Shown here one piece after another: positions 22,026 to 29,020 of a stretch of 35,938 nt of DNA. Numbering within the stretch: the first letter of the stretch is position 1; each line of letters begins with the position of its first letter. The notes under the pieces were generated by a model. The model was not told the DNA's origin. It saw only the letters and a list, made by a program, of their open reading frames with translations, and did no database searches. The translations under genes and the position numbers were made by a program. The stretch spans positions 1 through 35,938 of the forward strand of contig CAZRVL010000018.1 in assembly GCA_964603455.1 (NCBI GenBank). Reading direction: 5' to 3'. This stretch comes from Flemingiibacterium sp964603455 (GTDB lineage Bacteria; Bacillota; Clostridia; Oscillospirales; CAG-272).

Positions 22026-23498
22026 TTATTCTGCATCTGTGAAATTTTCCTTGATCGATTCGAGACCTGCCTCGTAAGAGGACTTTATGGAGTCCATTTT
22101 TGACATCCAGTTTGTATTGTTTTCGTTCACTGCACCTCTGAATGCGAAGACCGGTGAACCCTTTATGCTGTCGCTGTAAACACGTCCGAAATCGTATGAG
22201 ATCGAACCCTTGATTATGTCATAGACCTTTGAAGCGTTGTCGTCAGAGGTGTACTTTACCTTGAGTGCGATCTCGAAGTATGCGGGCGAAACTGTCTTGT
22301 AGCCCTCAGCAGATAAAAGTTCGAGAACTGCGGAAGACATATCGACATTTCTTGCGTCTATCGGTATACCGTAGAGTGTGTAGGGGAAGGATGTGAGTGT
22401 GCTGTAGTTTTCCTGCTCCTCATCGTATTTCGGTATCGGGAGGATTCCGTAGTCAAATTTTACATCTCTGAACTTGGTTATAGCTGTCTGTACCTCCTGA
22501 ACTGCGAAGAGATGGTTTCCCTCTTTGAAGGTAGCTACACCTACATCTTCACCTACGGAGAGGGCATCGTCTGTATCGTTCATGAAAGAAACATATTTTT
22601 CAACGAGCGAGATCGCCTTTTCACTTGTGAGCGATTTTGACATGATCGGGAAACCGTCATCACCGATGTCGGTGAGCTTGAGACCTGCGCCGTGGTATAT
22701 CGCATCGTTGTATACATGATAGGTCTGGAAACCGAGTCTGTCTTCGGCATCCTTTTTGCCGTTTCCGTTGAGGTCGGAATATACACCGGTTGACATTTCG
22801 ATTAGCTTGTCGAGTGTCCATTTGCCGTCAAGTGCGAGCTCATAGGGATCTTCGAGCTTGAAGTCATCGAGTATCTGCTTGTTGAAGAATGTGGCATACA
22901 TATAGCCGATAAGCGAGGTGGCAATATCACCCGAAGCAAGATAGAGCTTGCCGTTTATCGTTGATTCCTTGAGCAGGCTGTCAGACCACCAGGGCTTTGA
23001 AAAGTCGATGTAAGCGGTATCGTTGAGGTCGTAGAGATAGCTCTCAACAGCGAGTGCGGCAGTTGCCATGCTGTAGCCGCCGATGATGTCATATGCCTGA
23101 TCGTTTGCCATTATGCTGTTTTTTGCATTACGGACAAATTCCTCACGTCCGCCCCAACCGCCGGGACCTTCGATAAATTCAAAATCAACTCCGAGACGTT
23201 CGGAAACTGTCTGGTTTCTCTTATATACTGCGTCATCGATTATGTCACCGGTCTGCTCTGCATCAAATTCTGCGATCGTCAGGTCATCACGGACATAGAA
23301 TTTGACTGTTTCACCAGTATATTTCAAGTCAGCCGGAACTGAATCGGTTATCTCATTTCCAGTTTCTTCCACCGGGGGGGGGGTAACACTATCAGCCGTT
23401 GTGTCGTTTGAGATATTAGAATCTCCGCAGGCGGCGAGAGTTCCGCACACCGAAGCTGCCGCCAATATCGCGGCGATAGCGCGTGAATAGTTTTTCAT
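22026..23498 (-). CDS. Extracellular solute-binding lipoprotein, ABC sugar type, orphan
   Basis: A 490-residue lipoprotein: signal peptide with lipobox LAAC (C24), a Thr/Pro/Glu-rich linker, then a family-1-like periplasmic binding fold typical of Clostridial carbohydrate transporters (YDIIGGYSMATAALA, DLNDTAYIDFSKPWW, NGKLYLASGD). A DLNGNGKKDAED loop resembles an EF-hand calcium site, as seen in other binding proteins of this group. No permease or ATPase gene is beside it, so it must use distant membrane components. AAGGAG lies 11 bases before the ATG. The linker contains a run of 10 C on the coding strand (codons T-P-P-P); a one-base slip there would frameshift the protein. Confidence 0.88.
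   Translation of the reverse strand: MKNYSRAIAAILAAASVCGTLAACGDSNISNDTTADSVTPPPVEETGNEITDSVPADLKYTGETVKFYVRDDLTIAEFDAEQTGDIIDDAVYKRNQTVSERLGVDFEFIEGPGGWGGREEFVRNAKNSIMANDQAYDIIGGYSMATAALAVESYLYDLNDTAYIDFSKPWWSDSLLKESTINGKLYLASGDIATSLIGYMYATFFNKQILDDFKLEDPYELALDGKWTLDKLIEMSTGVYSDLNGNGKKDAEDRLGFQTYHVYNDAIYHGAGLKLTDIGDDGFPIMSKSLTSEKAISLVEKYVSFMNDTDDALSVGEDVGVATFKEGNHLFAVQEVQTAITKFRDVKFDYGILPIPKYDEEQENYSTLTSFPYTLYGIPIDARNVDMSSAVLELLSAEGYKTVSPAYFEIALKVKYTSDDNASKVYDIIKGSISYDFGRVYSDSIKGSPVFAFRGAVNENNTNWMSKMDSIKSSYEAGLESIKENFTDAE
23374..23383. repeat. Poly-G/C tract (10 bases) inside the solute-binding protein gene
   Basis: Ten G on the plus strand (C on the coding strand), about 40 codons into the gene just after the lipobox. 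The frame is intact in this assembly. Tracts of this length are prone to slippage and also to assembly error. Confidence 0.95.
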
Positions 23499-23546
23499 TT
23501 TGGTTTTATCTCCTTGAATAAAATTTCATTTAGAAGACGTATTTTA

Positions 23547-23575
23547 AATATTATCTTCTATAACAAGATAATATT
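23547..23575 (-). promoter_or_regulatory. Palindromic operator at the solute-binding protein promoter
   Basis: Perfect 11-bp inverted repeat AATATTATCTT (23547-23557) and AAGATAATATT (23565-23575) with a 7-base spacer. It overlaps the -10 box and predicted start of transcription, so a bound repressor would block initiation. Confidence 0.65.
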
Positions 23576-23601
23576 ATACACCAAAAACGGATCTTTGTCA
23601 A
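23573..23601 (-). promoter_or_regulatory. Consensus sigma-A promoter for solute-binding protein
   Basis: On the minus strand TTGACA (23601-23596), 17-base spacer, TATAAT (23578-23573): full consensus. It begins immediately after the GDPD gene, which has no visible terminator of its own. Confidence 0.9.
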
Positions 23602-23628
23602 TACCTATGCCGCCAATATCGCGTGATT

Positions 23629-24408
23629 TTATCTAAAATTGTGTTTTTTAAGGATTTCGATCATTTGATTTGGATGATTTGTGGTGAAAAGTTCTCCGCC
23701 GTATTCGATACCGCGGAGTATATGCTCCTCTGTCACTGCGCCGGCACCGATCCACGGGTGTATACCGTCTGCTATGACTCTTTCGAAGTCTTCACGCGGC
23801 GAGATCGGGTCTTTTTGCCATACTCCGTTTTGAACGTTGAAAAGGCAGGCACAGTAGAGTCTTGAAGAAGCGTTCGTGTCGCGCATTATGCTGTACGGAT
23901 AAAATCCGTGCAGACGATATTTATGGTCATATTTTTCGTCTATGCGAATAAGTAGTTCACCATCGAAGCTGTTGACGAACATTCGGTCGGGCAGATCATA
24001 TTCCTCGCAGAGTTTGATTATTCGGTCTGCTGATTCGAGTGCGAAATCCTCGCCCTTTTCGTGAATGTAGTCCTTAAATTCGAAATTGAACTGCATTTTG
24101 TCATCGCGCTTTGTGAGTTCGAGAAATTCTCTGAAGGTCGGTATTTTCGTGTTGGCAAAGGCTTCGCCTCTTTTGATGCCGAAGTCGAGAGCTTTTAACT
24201 GTGCGAGAGTCATTTCAGAGACTATGCCCTGACCGTTTGAAGTTCTTCCTACATCTCCGTCGTGGATAACAACGATCTCATGGTCTGCGGTCATTCTAAG
24301 GTCAAGCTCGATCATATCGACTCCGAGGTCGTATGCGCTTTCGAATGCCGGAAGTGTGTTTTCGGGAAACGCTTCAACGTTTCCGCGATGTGCTGCTATT
24401 TCTATCAT
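23629..24408 (-). CDS. Glycerophosphodiester phosphodiesterase (GDPD/UgpQ type)
   Basis: A 259-residue cytoplasmic GDPD-family enzyme that hydrolyses glycerophosphodiesters to glycerol-3-phosphate and an alcohol. The TIM-barrel active-site motifs are present: HRG (7-9), ENT (16-18), ELD (34-36, metal ligands) and IHD with H49. FNFEFKD and a C-terminal NHPNQMIEIL helix complete the fold. AAAGGA lies 9 bases before the ATG. It sits upstream of the solute-binding lipoprotein on the same strand and may read into it. It could recycle phospholipid or teichoic-acid breakdown products. Confidence 0.92.
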   Translation of the reverse strand: MIEIAAHRGNVEAFPENTLPAFESAYDLGVDMIELDLRMTADHEIVVIHDGDVGRTSNGQGIVSEMTLAQLKALDFGIKRGEAFANTKIPTFREFLELTKRDDKMQFNFEFKDYIHEKGEDFALESADRIIKLCEEYDLPDRMFVNSFDGELLIRIDEKYDHKYRLHGFYPYSIMRDTNASSRLYCACLFNVQNGVWQKDPISPREDFERVIADGIHPWIGAGAVTEEHILRGIEYGGELFTTNHPNQMIEILKKHNFR

Positions 24409-24443
24409 GCTGATATTTCCTTTCGCATTATATTTTTAAGTAT

Positions 24444-24472
24444 ATTATAAGCTTTTAACGTGTATTTGTCAA
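24444..24472 (-). promoter_or_regulatory. Consensus sigma-A promoter for GDPD gene
   Basis: On the minus strand TTGACA (24472-24467), 17-base spacer, TATAAT (24449-24444). Confidence 0.9.
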
Positions 24473-24500
24473 GGTCTTTGTCAAATTTTTAAAAATATCA

Positions 24501-24529
24501 TTGACAAAATCGGCTCGGTGTGTTATAAT
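24501..24529 (+). promoter_or_regulatory. Consensus sigma-A promoter for GH36 gene
   Basis: TTGACA (24501-24506), 17-base spacer, TATAAT (24524-24529). It is back-to-back with the GDPD promoter, with the -35 boxes about 30 bases apart. Confidence 0.9.
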
Positions 24530-24568
24530 TAACTCGAATACTTTTAGTTTTTTGTGAGGTACTTAATA

Positions 24569-26491
24569 ATGAAAGAAATAATGAAATCACAGCCCTTTAC
24601 GGTCAGGGCATATTCGACCGATATTGGATTCAGACGCGATGGCGACATCTATGTAAATGATGAATACAAGCTGTCTGTCAGCGTTAAGCTCGATGAATTT
24701 GAAGGCACATCCGCGATACGCCAGGTGAACACTATCACGAATAACGGTGACAGCGAGGTTCTGATCTCGGGATTTTCCTCTGCCGCAATAAAGACGGCAA
24801 AGGGACTCATAGGAGTTGACCGCAACCGTTGGCTCTCCGAGGGACAATGGAATTTCTTCACTCCCGCACAGTGCGGACTCGTTCCGGCATCGATACACAC
24901 CTGGGAGCGTGAATTTTACACTATAGATTCGGTCGGAAGCTGGTCTACGGGAATATTCTATCCTTTGACCGTGGTGATCGGCGAGGACGGATATTCGTAT
25001 TTCATGGAGATCGAGGGAGCGCACAACTGGCAGCTCAAGCATTCGGTCACAGGCGGAATACAGAATCCGACATTCGAGCTTGAAGGAACTGCCGCACACG
25101 AGGAGAACGGCGGTTGGACATATCTTTTGAAGCCGGGCGAGAGCTATACGACACAGCCGGCAGTATTTGGACGTGTAGAGGGCGGCTTCGAGAATGTTTG
25201 CGCCGAGCTTACGGCATACAAACGTGCGACTACTTTGGTTCATTTTGAAAACGATACCATTCCGGTTGTGTTCAATGATTATATGAACTGTCTCTGGGGC
25301 GATCCCTCCGACAAAAAGCTCATTCCACTCATCGAGGCTGCCGCAAAGGCAGGCTGTGAATATTTCTGCATAGACGCAGGCTGGCACAAGAACGGCAAGG
25401 TGCTCACAAGCGGTTGGAGCGGAAAAGCAGGCGACTGGATCGTCGATGATTCAAAATTCGGAGAGGGCGGACTTGCCAGTATCTTTGAACATATGAAGAA
25501 AAACGGACTTGTTCCGGGCGTTTGGTTCGAATTTGATACTGTAAATATCAGTGCTGTTGCGCATGATCTCGATGATGATTGTCTTTTGAAGCGTTACGGC
25601 AAGGCTATGCCGCGTGCTTTCTTCAATTTCAGAAACGAGAAGGTCAGAGCGCATCTTATGTCGCGAATCGATGAGCTTTACGGTATGGGTGTCCGCTACA
25701 TAAAGAACGACTACAATCAGACAACGGGAATAGGCTGTGACAATGACGGAAGTGCGCCGGCTGAGGGACTTATCCGAAACTATGAGGCATTTGTCGATTT
25801 TATTGATGAAGCTATTGCAAAGCATCCCGGACTTATCATCGAGAACTGCGGAAGTGGCGCGTGCCGTGCCGACAACGGTTCGCTCAAGCATTTCTATTTG
25901 CAGTCAACGAGCGACCAGGAGATATACTACAATTATCCGTCTATAATCATCGGTTCGTCCGCACACTATGCGCCCGAGAAGGCGGGAATATGGTCTTATC
26001 CCATGCCGCTTATCTACGATGTGCGTGAGAAGTATGATCTCAGAGAGGATTGGCAGAAGCAGTTTGTAGATTGCGAAGAGACTATATTCAATATGGTCAA
26101 CGGAATGTGCGGAAATCTCTATCAGTCCGGACATATCGAGCATTCCGATGAGAAGAATTTCGCATATGTCAGCGAGGGAATCGCGGCATACAAGAAAATG
26201 CGCGGCGATATAATAAAGGCGCATCCTATCCTTCCGACCGGAACCTGCTTGATCGGCGAAAAGTGCAACGCGGCGTTCGGACTTGAAGCTCCGGACAAGT
26301 CGAGTGCGTATATTGCTGTATGGAGAATAGGCACGGATGACGAAGAGGTCAAGATCGATCTTTCGAGATACGGATATTCCAAGGTCGAAGCCTTTTATCC
26401 GTCATCGACCGAATGCAGCATGAAGGATGGTATTTTGACCGTCAAGCTGCCGAAGGAGCATTCGGCTCGAATGGTCAAGGTCGAAAAGTAA
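24569..26491 (+). CDS. GH36-family alpha-galactosidase
   Basis: A 640-residue cytoplasmic glycoside hydrolase with an N-terminal beta-supersandwich, a central TIM barrel (ca. 240-550) and a C-terminal beta domain. Catalytic residues: nucleophile D381 in YIKNDYNQ and acid/base D449 in STSDQE, 68 residues apart as usual in GH36. The glycine-rich ENCGSGACRADNGSLKHF segment matches the family's ENCSSGG region. The substrate motif FCIDAGWHKNG differs from the common DDGWF, so alpha-N-acetylgalactosaminidase or another alpha-galactoside is possible. ATG 24569 is chosen because GAGG lies 9 bases upstream; a GTG at 24554 overlaps that site. Own promoter and terminator; no signal peptide. Confidence 0.9.
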   Translation: MKEIMKSQPFTVRAYSTDIGFRRDGDIYVNDEYKLSVSVKLDEFEGTSAIRQVNTITNNGDSEVLISGFSSAAIKTAKGLIGVDRNRWLSEGQWNFFTPAQCGLVPASIHTWEREFYTIDSVGSWSTGIFYPLTVVIGEDGYSYFMEIEGAHNWQLKHSVTGGIQNPTFELEGTAAHEENGGWTYLLKPGESYTTQPAVFGRVEGGFENVCAELTAYKRATTLVHFENDTIPVVFNDYMNCLWGDPSDKKLIPLIEAAAKAGCEYFCIDAGWHKNGKVLTSGWSGKAGDWIVDDSKFGEGGLASIFEHMKKNGLVPGVWFEFDTVNISAVAHDLDDDCLLKRYGKAMPRAFFNFRNEKVRAHLMSRIDELYGMGVRYIKNDYNQTTGIGCDNDGSAPAEGLIRNYEAFVDFIDEAIAKHPGLIIENCGSGACRADNGSLKHFYLQSTSDQEIYYNYPSIIIGSSAHYAPEKAGIWSYPMPLIYDVREKYDLREDWQKQFVDCEETIFNMVNGMCGNLYQSGHIEHSDEKNFAYVSEGIAAYKKMRGDIIKAHPILPTGTCLIGEKCNAAFGLEAPDKSSAYIAVWRIGTDDEEVKIDLSRYGYSKVEAFYPSSTECSMKDGILTVKLPKEHSARMVKVEK

Positions 26492-26502
26492 TATTAAAAA
26501 GA

Positions 26503-26532
26503 AAGAGCTCACGAAAAAATTCGTGAGCTCTT
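26503..26532 (+). terminator. Terminator after GH36 gene
   Basis: AAGAGCTCACGAA (26503-26515) pairs perfectly with TTCGTGAGCTCTT (26520-26532), loop AAAA. The T tract after it is poor, so read-through is possible. Confidence 0.75.
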
Positions 26533-26676
26533 CAAGTTTGATCAAAAGATATAATGTGAATATCGGTGCTGCCAAAACAGATCTTGCAAATGCGAAGTCC
26601 TTCTTTGGACTAAATGAAACTTTTGTTCGCGCAGATATTCTGTTCGAATTTAAAAACAAGGCTTGTCGGCAGTCTA
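26533..26676. other. Unexplained 144-base intergenic segment between two hairpins
   Basis: A plus-strand frame from a GTG at 26556 runs without stop to ~26697 (about 45 codons, begins VNIGAAKTDLANAKSFF); a minus-strand frame also stays open. There is a TATAAT at 26550-26555 but no -35 at a proper distance and no ribosome binding site. It could be a small RNA, a gene remnant or an intergenic repeat. I do not recognise it. Confidence 0.3.
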
Positions 26677-26707
26677 AAGGCTCACGGAGATGATCTCTGT
26701 GAGCCTT
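26677..26707. terminator. Terminator hairpin between GH36 side and anti-sigma gene
   Basis: A 14-bp stem (26677-26690 with 26694-26707, one G-U) with a TGA loop. The T-rich tail is on the plus strand, which fits a plus-strand transcript crossing 26533-26676; the minus-strand tail is weak, though it may also end the sigma/anti-sigma transcript. Confidence 0.75.
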
Positions 26708-26712
26708 ATATT

Positions 26713-27036
26713 TTATTTTCTTTTATCGCAGACGATCATTTTATAGGTGCTGTAGACTCCGAGCAGTACGGAGACGGCAACTATTGCGGCTATTCCGAGA
26801 TTTGAAGCACGTTGACGGTGACGCATTGTGCGTGCGAGTGCGGCGTATTTTTCCTCGGGGGTACGCGGCACGGGATGTTTTCTCTGTTCGTTTCTGTGTC
26901 TGTAGGCTTCATATGCCGCGGAGCAGACGGGACAGCCTGCAAGGTGCTGTCTTACGGCTTTTTTGCTGTCTGCGCTGGCAATGCCATCGCAGTATAAGGC
27001 GATGAGATCCATCGTCATGTCACAGGATATGTTCAT
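26713..27036 (-). CDS. Zinc-finger anti-sigma factor (zf-HC2) with one membrane helix
   Basis: A 107-residue protein. The N-terminal zf-HC2 anti-sigma domain shows H31-x3-C35-x2-C38 (QHLAGCPVC) with an upstream C16 or C5. A single transmembrane helix spans ~79-96, leaving only a ~10-residue tail, so there is almost no extracellular sensor domain. It should hold the sigma factor at the membrane. It overlaps the sigma gene by 17 bases and has GAGGAATT as its ribosome binding site, so the two are coupled. Confidence 0.88.
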   Translation of the reverse strand: MNISCDMTMDLIALYCDGIASADSKKAVRQHLAGCPVCSAAYEAYRHRNEQRKHPVPRTPEEKYAALARTMRHRQRASNLGIAAIVAVSVLLGVYSTYKMIVCDKRK

Positions 27037-27526
27037 TTTTTAATTCCTCCGACAGAAGTTTCTTGGCGCGGTGAAAGATCACCTTGGCTGAATTTTCCGA
27101 TATATGCAAAAGCTCTGCGACCTGAGAGAAGGGAAGCTCCGCATAGAGACGCAGTATCACGACATCGCGGTATTTTTCGGGTATCGAGGATATTGCATGG
27201 CGGATCGCGTTTATTGTTTCGCGTCGCTGAACGGTCTCCTCCGGGTCGTTGTCAAAATCGAGCAGAGTGTCCGCAAGAAGCTCGATGTCTACGGTATCCT
27301 CGGAATTTTTGTTTTTGCGAAGATACGCGAAAAATGTGAATTTTGCGATAGATGCGAGCCATGTGAAAAGCTCGCTCTCGCCGCGGTATTTCGAAAAGGA
27401 TTTGAACGCTTGGAAAAAAGTCTCCTGCGTAAGCTCCTCGGCAAGGCTTTCGTTGCGGCACATTCGGTACAAAAAGGCATAGACCCGCCCGAAATACTGC
27501 TCATAGATAGATTCAAATGTTTCCAA
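27020..27526 (-). CDS. ECF-subfamily RNA polymerase sigma factor
   Basis: A 168-residue group 4 sigma factor. Region 2 (residues ~8-75) includes AEELTQETFFQAFKSFSKYRG and TWLASIAKF; region 4 (~105-160) includes IPEKYRDVVILRLYAELPFSQVAELL followed by ISENSAKVIFHRAKKLL (both shown in parts here). The start is a TTG at 27526: there is an in-frame stop upstream and no ATG, and AAGGCGGT lies 12 bases before it. It is divergent from fabH; the shared region has a likely autoregulated promoter. It forms a two-gene operon with its anti-sigma factor. Confidence 0.92.
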   Translation of the reverse strand: METFESIYEQYFGRVYAFLYRMCRNESLAEELTQETFFQAFKSFSKYRGESELFTWLASIAKFTFFAYLRKNKNSEDTVDIELLADTLLDFDNDPEETVQRRETINAIRHAISSIPEKYRDVVILRLYAELPFSQVAELLHISENSAKVIFHRAKKLLSEELKNEHIL

Positions 27527-27600
27527 GGTAGAGTCTTCACCGCCTTTTTAGTTTTGATCATGATTACCGTATCGGAAATATTCTTCCTTATATATTAATT

Positions 27601-27627
27601 AGTGTCTCGAAAATCAAAAAGGTTACA
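27601..27627 (-). promoter_or_regulatory. Candidate ECF promoter for the sigma/anti-sigma operon
   Basis: On the minus strand TGTAACCTTT begins at 27627. Seventeen bases after TGTAAC is CACT (27604-27601). The same -35 and spacing occur facing the other way upstream of fabH. TGTAAC resembles the -35 of B. subtilis sigma-X; the -10 does not match it fully. Confidence 0.5.
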
Positions 27628-27669
27628 CGAAGATCGAAAATAAAAAACAATAAAATTTTTCCCAAAATC

Positions 27670-27696
27670 GGTAACCTTTGAAAAATTCGCGCTACT
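27670..27696 (+). promoter_or_regulatory. Candidate ECF promoter for the fatty acid synthesis operon
   Basis: GGTAACCTTT from 27670, then 17 bases after GGTAAC, TACT (27693-27696). Aligned to the divergent promoter, TTCG and ACT fall at identical offsets. Transcription would start near 27703, just before the AAGGAGGGG ribosome binding site of fabH. The alternative sigma-A reading (TTGAAA-17-TTACAG) would start inside that site and is less likely. Confidence 0.5.
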
Positions 27697-27723
27697 CACA
27701 TTACAGAACAAGGAGGGGAGAAC

Positions 27724-28677
27724 ATGAACTTCAAAATTACCGGAACAGGCTCATATCTTCCGAAACAGGTCGTTACTAATGACGATCTTTCGAAGATCGT
27801 TGAGACTTCCGATGAATGGATACGTCAGCGTGTCGGTATACATGAACGCCGCATCGCGACAGCCGAGACCTGTGTTGATATGGCTGTGGGTGCTGCGAAT
27901 GCCGCCCTTGAGTCTGCCGGAGTTAAGCCGGAGGAGCTTGATCTGATACTTGCTTCAACGGTCAGCGGCGATAATGTTTCGCCGTCGGTCGCCTGCATGG
28001 TTCAAAATCGAATAGGCGCGACCTGTATGGCTTATGACATAAATGCTGCTTGCTCGGCGTTTATATTCCTGCTCGAAACGGCTGCCGGCTATTTTGCACG
28101 CGGAAAGGTCAAAAAGGCACTCGTTATCGGTGCTGAAAAGCTCAGTCGAATTGTCGATTGGACCGACCGCTCGACCTGTGTTATATTCGGAGACGGTGCC
28201 GGCGCTGCGGTTCTTGAACTCGGAGAAGGCTATACGGACTCAACATTTGATGTTCGCGGTGGTGATGATGTACTCAAAATACCGCATTATCATGGTGCAT
28301 CGCCGTTTGACAAGACTGAAGCCGAGCCGCCGTTCATACATATGGCAGGTCAGGAGACCTTCAAATTCGCGGTCAGCTCGATAACACGCGATGTGGATAT
28401 GTTGCTCGAAAGAAACGGGCTGACAGCCGATGATATTAAATATATCGTTCCGCATCAGGCAAATTCACGCATAATAGATACTGCCGCAAGACGCTTAAAG
28501 ATACCGCAGGAAAAATTCTATATGAACATAGACCGTCTCGGAAACACTTCAAGCGCAAGCATACCGATCGCGCTCGATGAGCTTGCAAGATCGGGAAAAC
28601 TTGTAAAGGGAGACAAGATCATCCTCTGCGCTTTTGGCGGAGGACTTGCATCAGCCGCTGCGCTGATGGAATGGTGA
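27724..28677 (+). CDS. fabH: Beta-ketoacyl-ACP synthase III
   Basis: A 317-residue KAS III that starts fatty acid synthesis by condensing acetyl-CoA (or a branched acyl-CoA) with malonyl-ACP. The Cys-His-Asn triad is C110 (NAACSAF), H244 (PHQAN) and N274 (GNTSSAS). DEWIRQRVGIHERR near the N-terminus is typical of the CoA-binding face. ATG 27724 follows a strong AGGAGGGG site. It is the first gene of a co-directional operon to accA. Confidence 0.96.
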   Translation: MNFKITGTGSYLPKQVVTNDDLSKIVETSDEWIRQRVGIHERRIATAETCVDMAVGAANAALESAGVKPEELDLILASTVSGDNVSPSVACMVQNRIGATCMAYDINAACSAFIFLLETAAGYFARGKVKKALVIGAEKLSRIVDWTDRSTCVIFGDGAGAAVLELGEGYTDSTFDVRGGDDVLKIPHYHGASPFDKTEAEPPFIHMAGQETFKFAVSSITRDVDMLLERNGLTADDIKYIVPHQANSRIIDTAARRLKIPQEKFYMNIDRLGNTSSASIPIALDELARSGKLVKGDKIILCAFGGGLASAAALMEW

Positions 28678-28801
28678 ATATATTTCACCGAACATTCCGC
28701 ATATATATATCGGAATGAAGCTATTTTAAGTTCGATGGCAATGCCGTTGACATATATTTAAAAATTAAAAAATACTTATTTATTTTTAGGAGAAAACAAT
28801 T
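28678..28801 (+). promoter_or_regulatory. fabH-acpP spacer with hairpin and possible internal promoter
   Basis: CATTCCG (28693-28699) pairs with CGGAATG (28711-28717) around an AT-rich loop; no T tract, so a processing or partial stop site. TTGACA (28747-28752) with AATACT (28771-28776, 18-base spacer) could be an extra promoter for acpP. AGGAG lies just before the acpP ATG. Confidence 0.5.
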
Positions 28802-29020
28802 ATGGTACTCGAAAAACTCACTCAGATCATCGCAGAAAAGCTCGACATCGAAGCATCCACCATCACCCCCGAAACCACTGCTGCCGATCTCGGCATGGAC
28901 TCGCTCGACGTTGCTGAGCTTCTCATGGACATTGAGGACAATTTCAACGTTACCGTTGAGCCTTCCCCCGATCTCAAGACCATTGGCGATTTCGTCAAAG
29001 CAATCGAGGCACTCCAGTAA
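28802..29020 (+). CDS. acpP: Acyl carrier protein
   Basis: A 72-residue acidic ACP. The phosphopantetheine attachment serine is S34 in GMDSLDVAEL. It carries growing acyl chains for all Fab enzymes in this operon. Its codon use (CTC, ATC, ACC, GCT) is more biased than its neighbours and it may have its own promoter, consistent with the need for abundant ACP. Its TAA overlaps the fabK ATG (TAATG). Confidence 0.97.
   Translation: MVLEKLTQIIAEKLDIEASTITPETTAADLGMDSLDVAELLMDIEDNFNVTVEPSPDLKTIGDFVKAIEALQ

Noticed and set aside
22740..22790. Dockerin or cellulosome link from the DLNGNGKKDAED loop
   Set aside because: Only a single calcium-like loop inside a binding-protein fold; dockerins have a duplicated motif and cohesin partners.
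26402..26659. 85-codon minus-strand frame between GH36 and anti-sigma genes
   Set aside because: It crosses the GH36 terminator and the end of GH36, and has no ribosome binding site.
27104..27598. 164-codon plus-strand frame opposite the ECF sigma gene
   Set aside because: Antisense to a clearly recognised sigma factor; no promoter or domain.
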